Shown piece after piece: positions 41,555 through 50,081 of a stretch of DNA of 64,000 bases (position 1 is its first letter; the number at the start of each line of letters is the position of its first letter). Below the pieces are notes generated by a model. The model was given only the letters and a program-made list of their open reading frames with translations, was not told where the DNA came from and did no database searches. A program made the translations under genes and the position numbers. Source of the DNA: Litorivivens sp041624475 (GTDB lineage: Bacteria > Pseudomonadota > Gammaproteobacteria > Pseudomonadales > Spongiibacteraceae); the NCBI RefSeq assembly GCF_041624475.1, contig NZ_JBFJUX010000013.1:1-64000 (forward strand), written 5' to 3'.

Positions 41555-43027
41555 TCAGGTCACCTCAATCAGTGCAACCGAACCATCGTCGTTAACCTCC
41601 GCCATGTGACCACGGGGTTCATCGAGGAACTGTACCGCAATAAACACAAAGGCCGCAGATGCCGCGATCAGCATAAAGAAGGAAGACGCATCAACAAATG
41701 ACAACGCGGTCAGGTAAATAACGGCACCCACATTACCATAAGCACCTGTCATGCCTGCAATTTGCCCAGTCATGCTTCGCTTAACCAGGGGAACAATAGC
41801 AAACACTGCACCTTCGCCCGCCTGAACAAAGAATGAGCACATCATCGTAGCGACTACCGCCAGTAAAATGGGCCAGCCCGACGTGATCTGACTCAAAATC
41901 ATATATCCAACAGCCAGACCTGCGATCAGAATCGTAAGTGATTTACGGCGCCCGAACTTATCCGAGAAAAAACCGCCTGTGGGACGCGCCACGAGGTTCA
42001 TAAAGGCAAAGCCCGATGCAAGCAAACCGGCTTTAACCGCGCTCAGCTCGAAGGTTTCCATAAAAAACAGCGGCAACATAGAGACTACCGCCAGCTCTGA
42101 ACCAAAAGTCACAAAGTAGGATACGTTCAGAATTGCAACCTGCTTGAACTTATAGCGTTTGAACTCGGGAATTTCTTCATTGGTAAACAAATGGCTGTTT
42201 ACGCGTAGAATCTGACTGATCTGTACTACCCCAACCACAGCCAAGATCGCATAAGTAGCGTATGTTGCACCTTGAGTAAGCAGACCAAGGTTAGCCGGTG
42301 ACAACTTCCAGGTCAGCGTTGCCAGCGCCGCATACATGGGCAGACACATTGCAATGTAAAAGTACAAATCACGCTTGCTGGTTACTTCCAGACCACCATT
42401 TTTCTTGGGTTTGAAGTATGTTGAACCCTTCGGCGTATTGCGCGCGCGAGTATAGAAGAACAGGCCATAGACAATTGCCATCACACCAGTGGTAGCAATC
42501 GCATAACGCCAACCGTCTTCACCACCGTACATCAAGGCCAATGTCGGCAGGATCATCGCAGAGGCTGCGCTACCAAAGTTACCCCAACCGCCGTAAACAC
42601 CTTCGGCCAAACCGACCTGTCGCGCCGGAAACCATTCACTCACCAGGCGAATACCGATAACGAAACCAGCGCCAATAAATCCCATCAAAAATCGCATTAA
42701 TGCGATTGTTTCGTAGCTATCGGCGAACGCAAAGCCCAAACAAAGCCCGCCGCCAATTATCAACAAAACGGTGTAGATAATCCGCGGGCCAAAGCGATCC
42801 ACCAACATGCCAATTATGATCCGCGCCGGAATGGTAAGCGCTACGTTTAGAATCATGAGTGCCTTGACCTGCTGACTGGTCAGGTCGAAAGCTTCTTTAA
42901 TAGAAGCCAACATAGGCGCGTGGTTAAACCACACCATGAATGTTAGAAAAAAGGCAAACCAGGAAAGATGCAGCAGCCGGATGTTCGACTGCTTTACATC
43001 CAGGAGGTTGAGATTACCGCCAGACAT
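41555..43027 (-). CDS. nasA: Nitrate/nitrite MFS permease (NarK/NasA type)
   Basis: A 490-residue, 12-helix transporter of the nitrate/nitrite porter family. Signature segments are RIIIGMLVDRFGPRIIYT, GFVIGIRLVSEWFPARQVGLAEGVYGGWGNFGSAASA and FFVQAGEGAVFAIVPLVKRSMTGQIAGMTGAYGNVGAVIYLT, which carry the nitrate-signature Gly-rich motifs and substrate Arg. A start at 43027 is preferred (GGAG 6 bp upstream and 30 nt after the predicted transcription start). It imports nitrate (perhaps nitrite) and is divergent from nirBD across a sigma-54/NtrC control region. Confidence 0.93.
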   Translation of the reverse strand: MSGGNLNLLDVKQSNIRLLHLSWFAFFLTFMVWFNHAPMLASIKEAFDLTSQQVKALMILNVALTIPARIIIGMLVDRFGPRIIYTVLLIIGGGLCLGFAFADSYETIALMRFLMGFIGAGFVIGIRLVSEWFPARQVGLAEGVYGGWGNFGSAASAMILPTLALMYGGEDGWRYAIATTGVMAIVYGLFFYTRARNTPKGSTYFKPKKNGGLEVTSKRDLYFYIAMCLPMYAALATLTWKLSPANLGLLTQGATYATYAILAVVGVVQISQILRVNSHLFTNEEIPEFKRYKFKQVAILNVSYFVTFGSELAVVSMLPLFFMETFELSAVKAGLLASGFAFMNLVARPTGGFFSDKFGRRKSLTILIAGLAVGYMILSQITSGWPILLAVVATMMCSFFVQAGEGAVFAIVPLVKRSMTGQIAGMTGAYGNVGAVIYLTALSFVDASSFFMLIAASAAFVFIAVQFLDEPRGHMAEVNDDGSVALIEVT

Positions 43028-43067
43028 TAGAGACTCCATACAGATTTAAAAATTCTGAAAAGCCTTG

Positions 43068-43083
43068 AGCAAAGCCTGTGCCA
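43068..43083 (-). promoter_or_regulatory. Sigma-54 promoter of the nitrate permease gene
   Basis: Leftward TGGCACAGGCTTTGCT: the -24 GG and -12 GC are separated by 10 bp and the first six bases match the TGGCAC consensus. Transcription should start near 43057, about 30 nt before the chosen start codon. Confidence 0.8.
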
Positions 43084-43223
43084 ATCATCAGCAAAAAATG
43101 ACAACCCTATGACTGGTATACCTTTTTCCAGCAAATACAACCCTCGCCCCAGAACGCATGGCAATCCGTAAGCCCTGCTCTAGCAACTCACACGCACAAG
43201 CAAGTGGCGGCGCACTATCCGAG

Positions 43224-43240
43224 TGCATCTTTTTGGTGCC
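43224..43240. promoter_or_regulatory. NtrC-like enhancer site 1
   Basis: TGCATCTTTTTGGTGCC matches the NtrC consensus TGCACC-N5-GGTGCA at 10 of 12 defined positions. It lies about 120-140 bp upstream of the nirB transcription start and about 170-180 bp from that of the permease, so it could serve both. Confidence 0.65.
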
Positions 43241-43258
43241 CGCACCCACCCCCGACAG

Positions 43259-43275
43259 CTCACCGCTTTGGTGCA
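43259..43275. promoter_or_regulatory. NtrC-like enhancer site 2
   Basis: CTCACCGCTTTGGTGCA: a perfect right half (GGTGCA) and 4 of 6 bases in the left half with the correct 5-bp spacer. It is 35 bp from site 1, compatible with cooperative binding. Confidence 0.6.
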
Positions 43276-43335
43276 CACCCTGCGTCTCGCAACAAAACCT
43301 ATAAAATTCATAGGGTTGCGACAGGCGCCACCGAT

Positions 43336-43351
43336 TGGCACATGGATTGCT
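43336..43351 (+). promoter_or_regulatory. Sigma-54 promoter of nirBD
   Basis: TGGCACATGGATTGCT: exact TGGCAC and TTGC blocks with GG-N10-GC spacing. The predicted transcript starts near 43362, 57 nt before the nirB ATG. Confidence 0.85.
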
Positions 43352-43418
43352 AAGAATCCTGTACACACGGTGTGCTGGAACGCGCACCACCGGGGAGAAC
43401 TGAACAAAGGTAAGCAGC

Positions 43419-45968
43419 ATGAGCGGAACAACGCGTCTCGTAGTGGTCGGCAACGGACCGGTAAGCCACCAGTTTCTGGAAACACTTGTCGAGAGTGGCA
43501 AGGGTGATCAATTCAACATCACTATCTTCGGCGAAGAGCCGCGGCCCGCCTATGACCGCGTTCACTTAACCGCCTGGTTCGAGACCCGCAAGGCCGAATC
43601 ATTGAATATGGTTGGCGAAGGCTTCTATGAAAGCCAGAACATGACGGTTCACACCGGCAAAAAAGTATCCAGCATTGATCGTGCCAACAAGGTCGTCACC
43701 ACCGACTGCGGCACCAGCGCTGAGTACGACATACTCGTGCTCGGCACCGGGTCTTATCCCTTCGTTCCCCCGGTGCCGGGTCACCATCGCGACAACTGCT
43801 TTGTGTATCGCACAATTGAAGATCTGGAAGCGATTACTGAAGCCAGCCAAAACGGCAAAATTGGTACAGTCGTTGGCGGTGGCCTGCTCGGCCTGGAAGC
43901 TGCCAAAGCCCTTCACGATCTGGGCCTGAAAACACACGTTGTAGAATTTGCGCCGCGTTTGATGGCCGTGCAGATAGATGACGGCGGCGGCAAGCTGCTG
44001 CGCAAGAAGATTGAAGACCTCGGTGTATCGGTTCACACCGGCAAGAATACCCAGCAGATTATCGATGGTGACAGCACCACCCATAAAATGTGCTTTGCCG
44101 ATGGCGAAGAACTGGAAACCGATCTGATCGTTTTCTCGGCCGGTATTCGCCCGCAAGACGAGCTGGCCCGCCAAAGCGAACTGGAAATTGGCGAGCGCGG
44201 CGGTATTGTCATCAACAACAACTGCCAGACTTCTGACCCTTCTATTTATGCCATTGGCGAATGCGCCTTGTGGAACGGCCGCATCTTCGGCCTGATCGCA
44301 CCCGGCTGGGATATGGCTCGCGTAGCTGCCGACCATGTACTGGGCGGCATTGAGGAGAAACAATTCCTCGGCGCCGATATGAGCACCAAGCTCAAGCTGA
44401 TGGGTGTAGACGTTGCCTCTATAGGTGATGCCCACGCCAACACCCCCGGTGCCAAGTGCTACACCTTTATCGACGAGCAGACCGAGGTCTATAAAAAGCT
44501 GGTGGTTAACGAAGACGCCACCAAGATCCTTGGTGCCGTGCTGATTGGTGACGCCGACGACTACGGCACCCTGCTGCAATACGCACTGAACGGCATTGAG
44601 CTACCCGAGCACCCTGAGGCCATGATTCTGCCCTCGCTCGACGGCGCAGCCGCTGCCGGCCTGGGGGTTGACGCCCTGCCAGAAAGTGCCCAGATCTGCT
44701 CCTGTAACAACGTATCCAAAGGCGATCTTTGCGCTGCGGTTGCCGAAGGCACCCATACCCTCGGCGACCTGAAAGCCTGCACCAAAGCAGCCACAAGCTG
44801 CGGTGGTTGCAGCGCGCTAGTAGGCCAGGTGCTCAACGCCGAGCTGGCCAAACTCGGCCTGGAAGTAAACACCGATCTGTGCGAACACTTTCCCTACACC
44901 CGCCAGGAAATCTACCACCTGGTGCGCGTAGGCAAGATCAAATCCTTCGATGAACTGCTGGAAAAACACGGCACTGGTAAAGGCTGTGATATTTGCAAAC
45001 CGACCGCAGCGTCGATTCTGGCCACCTGCTGGAATGACTATATTCTGGAAGCCGAACACGTTGGCCTGCAGGACACCAACGACCGCATGCTAGCCAATAT
45101 GCAGAAAAACGGCACTTACTCCATCGTGCCGCGCGTCGCTGGCGGTGAAATTACCCCGGATAAACTAATCGTGCTCGGCGAAGTGGGCAAGAAGTACAAC
45201 CTCTACACCAAGATCACAGGCGGTCAGCGTATTGACCTGTTCGGCGCCACTGTCGATCAACTGCCCGTGATCTGGAAAGAGCTGGTGGACGCCGGCTTTG
45301 AATCCGGCCACGCCTACGGCAAATCCCTGCGTACCGTAAAATCCTGTGTTGGCTCAACCTGGTGTCGCTATGGTGTTCAGGACAGCGTTGGCGCCGCCAT
45401 CGATATCGAAAACCGCTATAAAGGCCTTCGTTCTCCCCATAAACTAAAAATGGCGGTCTCCGGCTGTACCCGTGAGTGCGCCGAAGCCCAAAGTAAAGAC
45501 GTCGGCATTATCGCAACCGAGAACGGCTGGAACCTGTATGTGTGTGGTAACGGCGGCATGAAGCCTCGCCACGCCGATCTGTTCGCCTCGGATATTGATA
45601 CCGAAACACTGATCAAATACATCGATCGCTTTCTGATGTTCTACGTGCGTACCGCCGATCGCCTGCAGCGCACCAGCGTATGGATGGACAACTTGGAAGG
45701 CGGCCTGGAATACCTGCAAAACGTAATCATCAACGATTCACTCGGAATTGCTGAAGAACTGGAAGCCGAAATGGCCCACGTGATTGGCACCTACCAGTGC
45801 GAGTGGAAAACCACCATCGAAAACGAAGACAAGGTCAAGCTGTTCCGCAGCTTTGTTAACGCAGACCAGGGCGACAGTAACGTGGTCTTCGTACAGGAGC
45901 GCGGCCAAATCCGACCGGCTACCGACGAAGAGCGTGAACTCGGCAAAGACCTGATTGCCGTGGCCTGA
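43419..45968 (+). CDS. nirB: Assimilatory nitrite reductase [NAD(P)H] large subunit
   Basis: An 849-residue cytoplasmic enzyme, full length. From the N-terminus: FAD/NAD(P)-binding pyridine nucleotide oxidoreductase domain (VVVGNGPVSHQFLETL; VVGGGLLGLEAAKALHDLG), a BFD-like 2Fe-2S domain (ICSCNNVSKGDL ... CTKAATSCGGC), and the ferredoxin-like/sirohaem nitrite reductase domain with the 4Fe-4S-sirohaem Cys in GSTWCRYGVQ and SGCTRECAEA. It reduces nitrite to ammonium with electrons from NAD(P)H. It is followed 2 bp later by nirD and preceded by a sigma-54 promoter. Confidence 0.97.
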   Translation: MSGTTRLVVVGNGPVSHQFLETLVESGKGDQFNITIFGEEPRPAYDRVHLTAWFETRKAESLNMVGEGFYESQNMTVHTGKKVSSIDRANKVVTTDCGTSAEYDILVLGTGSYPFVPPVPGHHRDNCFVYRTIEDLEAITEASQNGKIGTVVGGGLLGLEAAKALHDLGLKTHVVEFAPRLMAVQIDDGGGKLLRKKIEDLGVSVHTGKNTQQIIDGDSTTHKMCFADGEELETDLIVFSAGIRPQDELARQSELEIGERGGIVINNNCQTSDPSIYAIGECALWNGRIFGLIAPGWDMARVAADHVLGGIEEKQFLGADMSTKLKLMGVDVASIGDAHANTPGAKCYTFIDEQTEVYKKLVVNEDATKILGAVLIGDADDYGTLLQYALNGIELPEHPEAMILPSLDGAAAAGLGVDALPESAQICSCNNVSKGDLCAAVAEGTHTLGDLKACTKAATSCGGCSALVGQVLNAELAKLGLEVNTDLCEHFPYTRQEIYHLVRVGKIKSFDELLEKHGTGKGCDICKPTAASILATCWNDYILEAEHVGLQDTNDRMLANMQKNGTYSIVPRVAGGEITPDKLIVLGEVGKKYNLYTKITGGQRIDLFGATVDQLPVIWKELVDAGFESGHAYGKSLRTVKSCVGSTWCRYGVQDSVGAAIDIENRYKGLRSPHKLKMAVSGCTRECAEAQSKDVGIIATENGWNLYVCGNGGMKPRHADLFASDIDTETLIKYIDRFLMFYVRTADRLQRTSVWMDNLEGGLEYLQNVIINDSLGIAEELEAEMAHVIGTYQCEWKTTIENEDKVKLFRSFVNADQGDSNVVFVQERGQIRPATDEERELGKDLIAVA

Positions 45969-45997
45969 TAATGACTGATACAGAAAAGGACAAAAGC

Positions 45998-46333
45998 ATG
46001 AACTGGACCGCCGTTTGCTCCATCGACGACATTCCGCCCAACGCCGGTGTGTGTGCACTGGTCGACGGCAAACAGATTGCCATATTTAAAGTGGACAATA
46101 ACGTCTTCGCCCTCGACAACTTTGACCCCTTCAGTGGTGCAAATGTGTTGTCTCGCGGCATTGTCGGCAGCCTGGACGGCGAGCTGGTTGTGGCATCGCC
46201 GATCTATAAACAGCACTTCGCACTGGCAACCGGCCGCTGCATGGAAGATGAAAGTCAGTCCATCGTCGCCTACAGCGTCAAACTCGACGGCGATACGGTA
46301 ATGCTCTGTGCCGCGGCCCAAGTCGCGGCCTGA
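45998..46333 (+). CDS. nirD: Nitrite reductase small subunit
   Basis: A 111-residue Rieske-like protein (start MNWTAVCSIDDIPPNAGV, matching NirD of E. coli; an ATG nine codons earlier at 45971 is also possible). Segments GVCALVDGKQIAIFKV, NFDPFSGANVLSRGIV and VVASPIYKQHFALATGRCMED match the family, which has lost the Rieske cluster Cys/His pairs. It is the partner subunit of NirB. A weak hairpin terminator follows. Confidence 0.95.
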   Translation: MNWTAVCSIDDIPPNAGVCALVDGKQIAIFKVDNNVFALDNFDPFSGANVLSRGIVGSLDGELVVASPIYKQHFALATGRCMEDESQSIVAYSVKLDGDTVMLCAAAQVAA

Positions 46334-46357
46334 GTAAAGCTCTACCCTCTCCCCCCC

Positions 46358-46391
46358 GGCCAGTCACAGTGCACCTTTGCTGTGGCTGGCC
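46358..46391. terminator. Hairpin between nirD and the sigma-54 regulator gene
   Basis: GGCCAGTCACAG and CTGTGGCTGGCC form a 12-bp stem with one mismatch around a 10-nt loop, between two converging genes. The downstream tract (ACCTTATTTG) is only weakly T-rich. Confidence 0.6.
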
Positions 46392-46394
46392 ACC

Positions 46395-48308
46395 TTATTT
46401 GTAACCCGCTCTTTCAGCCCCTCGAAACAGCAGCGGATCCAACTTGAACTTCTTCAATCGCGAAGACAAGGTTGTCGCTGGCAACCCCAGTAAAGCCGCC
46501 GCTCCGTCCTGACCAAAAACACGGCCACGACAGGCCTCAAGAGCTGCCACCAGATTACGCCGTTCATGTTCTCGCATCTCCTGCTCGGTCAGCACACTAC
46601 TTTCTGTGGGTGCAAGCGAGGGCTCCGCTGAATCGGCCGTCGTGCTCGACATATCGAAACGCAGTGTTTCTCCGCGCGCCAATATCACCTGACGCTCAAT
46701 CACATTTTCCAGCTCGCGAATATTACCCGGCCAGTGATAACGCTTCAGCTTTTCAATCTCGCTCAGGGGTATTTTCAAGCCAGACTTGTTCGCTCTGGCG
46801 CTGGCACGTGTTAAAAAATGCTGCGTCAGCAGAGGAATATCGTCCAGACGCTTGCGCAGCGGCATCGACTCAATCGGAAATACATTCAGGCGGAAATACA
46901 AATCCTCACGAAACTGTCCCTCAGCTACCCGCTGTGTAAGATCCCTATTCGTGGCAGCGACGATTCTCACGTCAACCCGCCGCGTTATCGATTCACCAAC
47001 ACGCTCGAACTGTTGCTCCTGCAGCACTCGCAACAGCTTGCCCTGCAGTCGCAAGGGGATTTCACCCACCTCATCAAGGAACAGAGTACCGCCATCGGCC
47101 AGCTCAAAGCGCCCGGGGCGATCAGCCGTTGCTCCTGTAAACGCACCACGCGTATGTCCGAAAAACTCACTTTCGAACAACTCCTCGGGAATCGCTGCAC
47201 AGTTCACCCTTATCAGTGAACGGTGCGAGCGATCGCTATTGTCGTGAATCGCGCGGGCAATCAATTCCTTGCCCGTGCCGGATTCTCCGTTAATAAGCAC
47301 CGTCGCTTCCGTTGGAGCCACCAGCTCGATTTTCTGCATGATTTGTTTTACCGCGGCGCTTTTCCCTATCATCTGATGATGATTGAACTCGGAGCTAATC
47401 TCTTCCTGCAAATAGGCGTTTTCCATTTCAAGCCGATTTTTGAGCTGCTCAACCTCTGTCAAAGCGGCCAGCAATTGCTTTTTGTCGGCTTTCTTTTGCG
47501 ACACATCGCGGAAAATCACCACGGCACCGACGATAAACCCGTTATCCCGAACCGGTGTGCTTGTGTATTCCACATCGACTCGCTTTCCGGATTTTGACCA
47601 GAACACATCGTCATCTACGGTATGCACCGTCCCATCCTTTAAGACCGCAAATATCGGGCACTCATCCACCGGATAATGCCCCCCATCACCGTGACGGTGG
47701 TGCACCATGCTGTGCATGTTGCGACCGGCCAGCTCCTCGGCGCTATAGCCAAGAATCCGCTCCGCAGCCGGGTTAACAAAGGTCGTCATACCATTGACGT
47801 CTACCCCGTAAATCCCTTCGCCGGCGGCATCAAGCAACAGTTGATTCTCACGCTCAAACTCCTGGAAAACCTGGCTGACACGATTCCAGTGGCCGATGCC
47901 CGACAGGAAATGGCGCTCAGCATCCGAGCGCTCTCGCGCTCGCAGTAATTGATCAGCAAGTTGCAGGGTAAGATAGAGATGCTGCTCCTCACCTGCGGCT
48001 ACACAACGGGCTGTAACCTCTACCCGAACCTCATCGCCACCATGCAGTATCAGCAGGCGATCACTCCAGGCGCGACCATTGCCCAGAACCTCCTGAGTGA
48101 ACACCACCAAAGTCGGGAAACTCGGCGCAAACAAAGCACTCGCGCAACTTTCACACAGCTCCTGCAGGCTGGAGCCAAACAGCCGACAGGCCTCCTGATT
48201 CGCGGTTACCACCTGATCCACAAAGGGGTTTATCACCAGCTGGGCAGAAGCGGCATAGTTAAAGTGTCTGTCATTAGCAGGCACAACCGCGGCTCGTTTA
48301 TAGGGCAT
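46395..48308 (-). CDS. Sigma-54-dependent enhancer-binding regulator with PAS domains
   Basis: A 637-residue activator. Two N-terminal PAS-type sensor regions are visible (the second: DAAGEGIYGVDVNGMTTFVNPAAERILGYSAEEL), followed by a coiled-coil linker, the AAA+ domain (Walker A GESGTGKE; GAFTGA loop that contacts sigma-54; Walker B GGTLFLDEVGEI) and a Fis-like helix-turn-helix (LLGLPATTLSSRLKKF). There is no receiver domain, so it senses a ligand or redox state directly. The start at 48308 has AAGAGG upstream. It is divergent from the cyanate-type ABC operon, whose -24/-12 promoter it probably activates. Confidence 0.93.
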   Translation of the reverse strand: MPYKRAAVVPANDRHFNYAASAQLVINPFVDQVVTANQEACRLFGSSLQELCESCASALFAPSFPTLVVFTQEVLGNGRAWSDRLLILHGGDEVRVEVTARCVAAGEEQHLYLTLQLADQLLRARERSDAERHFLSGIGHWNRVSQVFQEFERENQLLLDAAGEGIYGVDVNGMTTFVNPAAERILGYSAEELAGRNMHSMVHHRHGDGGHYPVDECPIFAVLKDGTVHTVDDDVFWSKSGKRVDVEYTSTPVRDNGFIVGAVVIFRDVSQKKADKKQLLAALTEVEQLKNRLEMENAYLQEEISSEFNHHQMIGKSAAVKQIMQKIELVAPTEATVLINGESGTGKELIARAIHDNSDRSHRSLIRVNCAAIPEELFESEFFGHTRGAFTGATADRPGRFELADGGTLFLDEVGEIPLRLQGKLLRVLQEQQFERVGESITRRVDVRIVAATNRDLTQRVAEGQFREDLYFRLNVFPIESMPLRKRLDDIPLLTQHFLTRASARANKSGLKIPLSEIEKLKRYHWPGNIRELENVIERQVILARGETLRFDMSSTTADSAEPSLAPTESSVLTEQEMREHERRNLVAALEACRGRVFGQDGAAALLGLPATTLSSRLKKFKLDPLLFRGAERAGYK

Positions 48309-48339
48309 AGCAACCTCTTTTCCACTACCTGCCATAACA

Positions 48340-48394
48340 CTACGAAAAATCGTGCCAACTCCCACGAAATCTCGTTAATTACGATTTTTCGTAG
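48340..48394. promoter_or_regulatory. Three ACGA-N4-TCGT enhancer-like sites
   Basis: ACGAAAAATCGT (48342-48353), ACGAAATCTCGT (48364-48375) and ACGATTTTTCGT (48381-48392). The outer two extend to a perfect 14-bp inverted pair (CTACGAAAAATCGT and its complement). They lie 130-180 bp upstream of the predicted sigma-54 transcription start and 32-86 bp upstream of the regulator start, so they fit binding sites for the divergent activator, with possible autoregulation. Confidence 0.75.
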
Positions 48395-48496
48395 CCCATC
48401 CGCCGCTTTTGCGATGCCGCCCAACCCCGCACCGAACGTTATTTTCTCTTTCTATAACAGCTAGTTAAATTTTTATCGCCGACACATCAGCAACAC

Positions 48497-48512
48497 TGGC
48501 ATGCACGTTGCT
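48497..48512 (+). promoter_or_regulatory. Sigma-54 promoter of the cyanate operon
   Basis: TGGCATGCACGTTGCT: -24 GG and -12 GC separated by exactly 10 bp, with TGGCA and TTGC consensus blocks. The transcript should start near 48523, about 95 nt before the first gene. Confidence 0.82.
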
Positions 48513-48617
48513 CTAGTCCTCCACAGGCATGCACACCTTTTCCGAAAGCACGTACGCGTGGACTGCAACGGAGCACATGCCCCAAAACAGCCCGCTACCG
48601 ATATAGAGGACAACACG

Positions 48618-50081
48618 ATGACCTACAAAAGCCTCGGCGACCCATTCAGCGCCGACAGTAAGTTAAACCACTCTCGGGATTGTCGCTGCGATGTCTGCAG
48701 CGCGAGCCTAGCCTCACCGGCCGGTCTCAGCGACAAAGAGCGCACCAGGCTGATGGAAAAACAAGCCGAAGCAATGGAAACAAGCCCTGCTCCCGCTGCC
48801 AGCCAGAGCCAGTTTGACAGCGCCGAAGATGTAATGGACCGTGCGGTGGAAAGTGCGATTGTCCGCGGTATGTTTGGCCACAACGACGCCAGCCGCCGGC
48901 AATTCATCAAACTTGTCGGAGGGGGCACACTGGCAGCGGCACTGGGCTCCATTCTGCCACTGGAAAAAGTAAAAGCAGCTGTCAAGGACTCCATCGGCCC
49001 ACTGGAAAAAACCAAACTCAAGGTTGGTTTTGTCCCGATCACGTGCGCCACTCCGATCATCATGGCCCAGCCTATGGGGTTTTATGCCAAATACGGCCTC
49101 GACGTAGACGTGATTAAAACAGCCGGCTGGGCGGTAGCTCGGGATAAATCCCTCAACGGCGAATACGACGCCTCCCACATGCTCACCCCCATGCCACTGG
49201 CGATGAGCCTGGGCGCTGGCTCCACCGCCGAGCCCTACCTGATGCCCGCAGTGGAAAACATCAATGGCCAGGCCATTGTGTTGCACAACAAGCACAAGGA
49301 CAAACGTGACCCCAAACAGTGGAAGGGCTTCAAGTTTGGTGTTCCTTTTGAATATTCAATGCACAACTTTCTGCTCCGTTACTACGTGGCAGAACACGGT
49401 ATTGATCCGGACAAGGACATTCAGATTCGCGTGGTGCCACCGCCGGAAATGGTGGCCAACCTAAGAGCGGAAAACCTTGACGGTTACCTCTCACCCGACC
49501 CCTTTAACCAGCGCGCCGTTTACGAGAAAGTCGGCTTTCTCCACATGCTTACCAAAGATATTTGGGAGGGCCACCCCTGCTGCGCCTTTGCCTGCAGCAA
49601 AAAATTTGCAACTGAAATGCCCAACACCTACGCGGCGCTGTTCAAATCCATCGTAGACGCCACCCACTACTCGGCTAAAGCGGAAAACCGCGACGAAATA
49701 GCGAAAGCCATCTCGCCAAAGAACTACCTCAACCAACCCGAAGTTGTGGTCAAGCAGGTGCTCACCGGGCGCTATGTGGACGGGCTGGAACGCAAAGTTC
49801 ACAACGTGCCTGACCGAATCGACTTTGATCCCTTCCCCTGGCATTCAATGGCAGTGTGGATACTGACCCAGATGAAACGCTGGGGCTATATCAGTGGCGA
49901 TATCGACTACAACAAGATCGCGGAAGAGGTCTACGTGGCATCGGAAACTGCCGACGTGATGAGGAGTCTTGGCTATACCCCGCCCAGCAAGACCTACGAA
50001 AACTACAACATCATGGGCAAGACTTTCGACTACACCCAGCCGGAAGCCTACATCAATAGTTTTGCAATCAAGAGGTCCTAA
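48618..50081 (+). CDS. Nitrate/cyanate-type ABC substrate-binding protein (Tat-exported)
   Basis: A 487-residue NrtA/CmpA/CynA-family binding protein. The first 95 or so residues are an unusual extension with CRCDVCSASL, then a twin-arginine motif SRRQFIKLVGGGTLAAALGSILP, then the binding domain (LKVGFVPITCATPIIMAQPMGFYAKYGLDVDVIKTAGW). The start at 48618 (MTYKSLGDP) is preferred; the sigma-54 promoter lies upstream of it. Because cyanase is in the same operon, cyanate is the likely ligand, though nitrate, nitrite or bicarbonate cannot be excluded from sequence. Its stop overlaps the start of the permease gene. Confidence 0.88.
   Translation: MTYKSLGDPFSADSKLNHSRDCRCDVCSASLASPAGLSDKERTRLMEKQAEAMETSPAPAASQSQFDSAEDVMDRAVESAIVRGMFGHNDASRRQFIKLVGGGTLAAALGSILPLEKVKAAVKDSIGPLEKTKLKVGFVPITCATPIIMAQPMGFYAKYGLDVDVIKTAGWAVARDKSLNGEYDASHMLTPMPLAMSLGAGSTAEPYLMPAVENINGQAIVLHNKHKDKRDPKQWKGFKFGVPFEYSMHNFLLRYYVAEHGIDPDKDIQIRVVPPPEMVANLRAENLDGYLSPDPFNQRAVYEKVGFLHMLTKDIWEGHPCCAFACSKKFATEMPNTYAALFKSIVDATHYSAKAENRDEIAKAISPKNYLNQPEVVVKQVLTGRYVDGLERKVHNVPDRIDFDPFPWHSMAVWILTQMKRWGYISGDIDYNKIAEEVYVASETADVMRSLGYTPPSKTYENYNIMGKTFDYTQPEAYINSFAIKRS

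Noticed and set aside
48309..48324. A leftward TGG-N10-GC match immediately before the sigma-54 regulator start codon.
   Set aside because: It coincides with the ribosome binding site and touches the ATG, leaving no room for a transcript start before the chosen start codon, and it lacks the rest of the -24 consensus.
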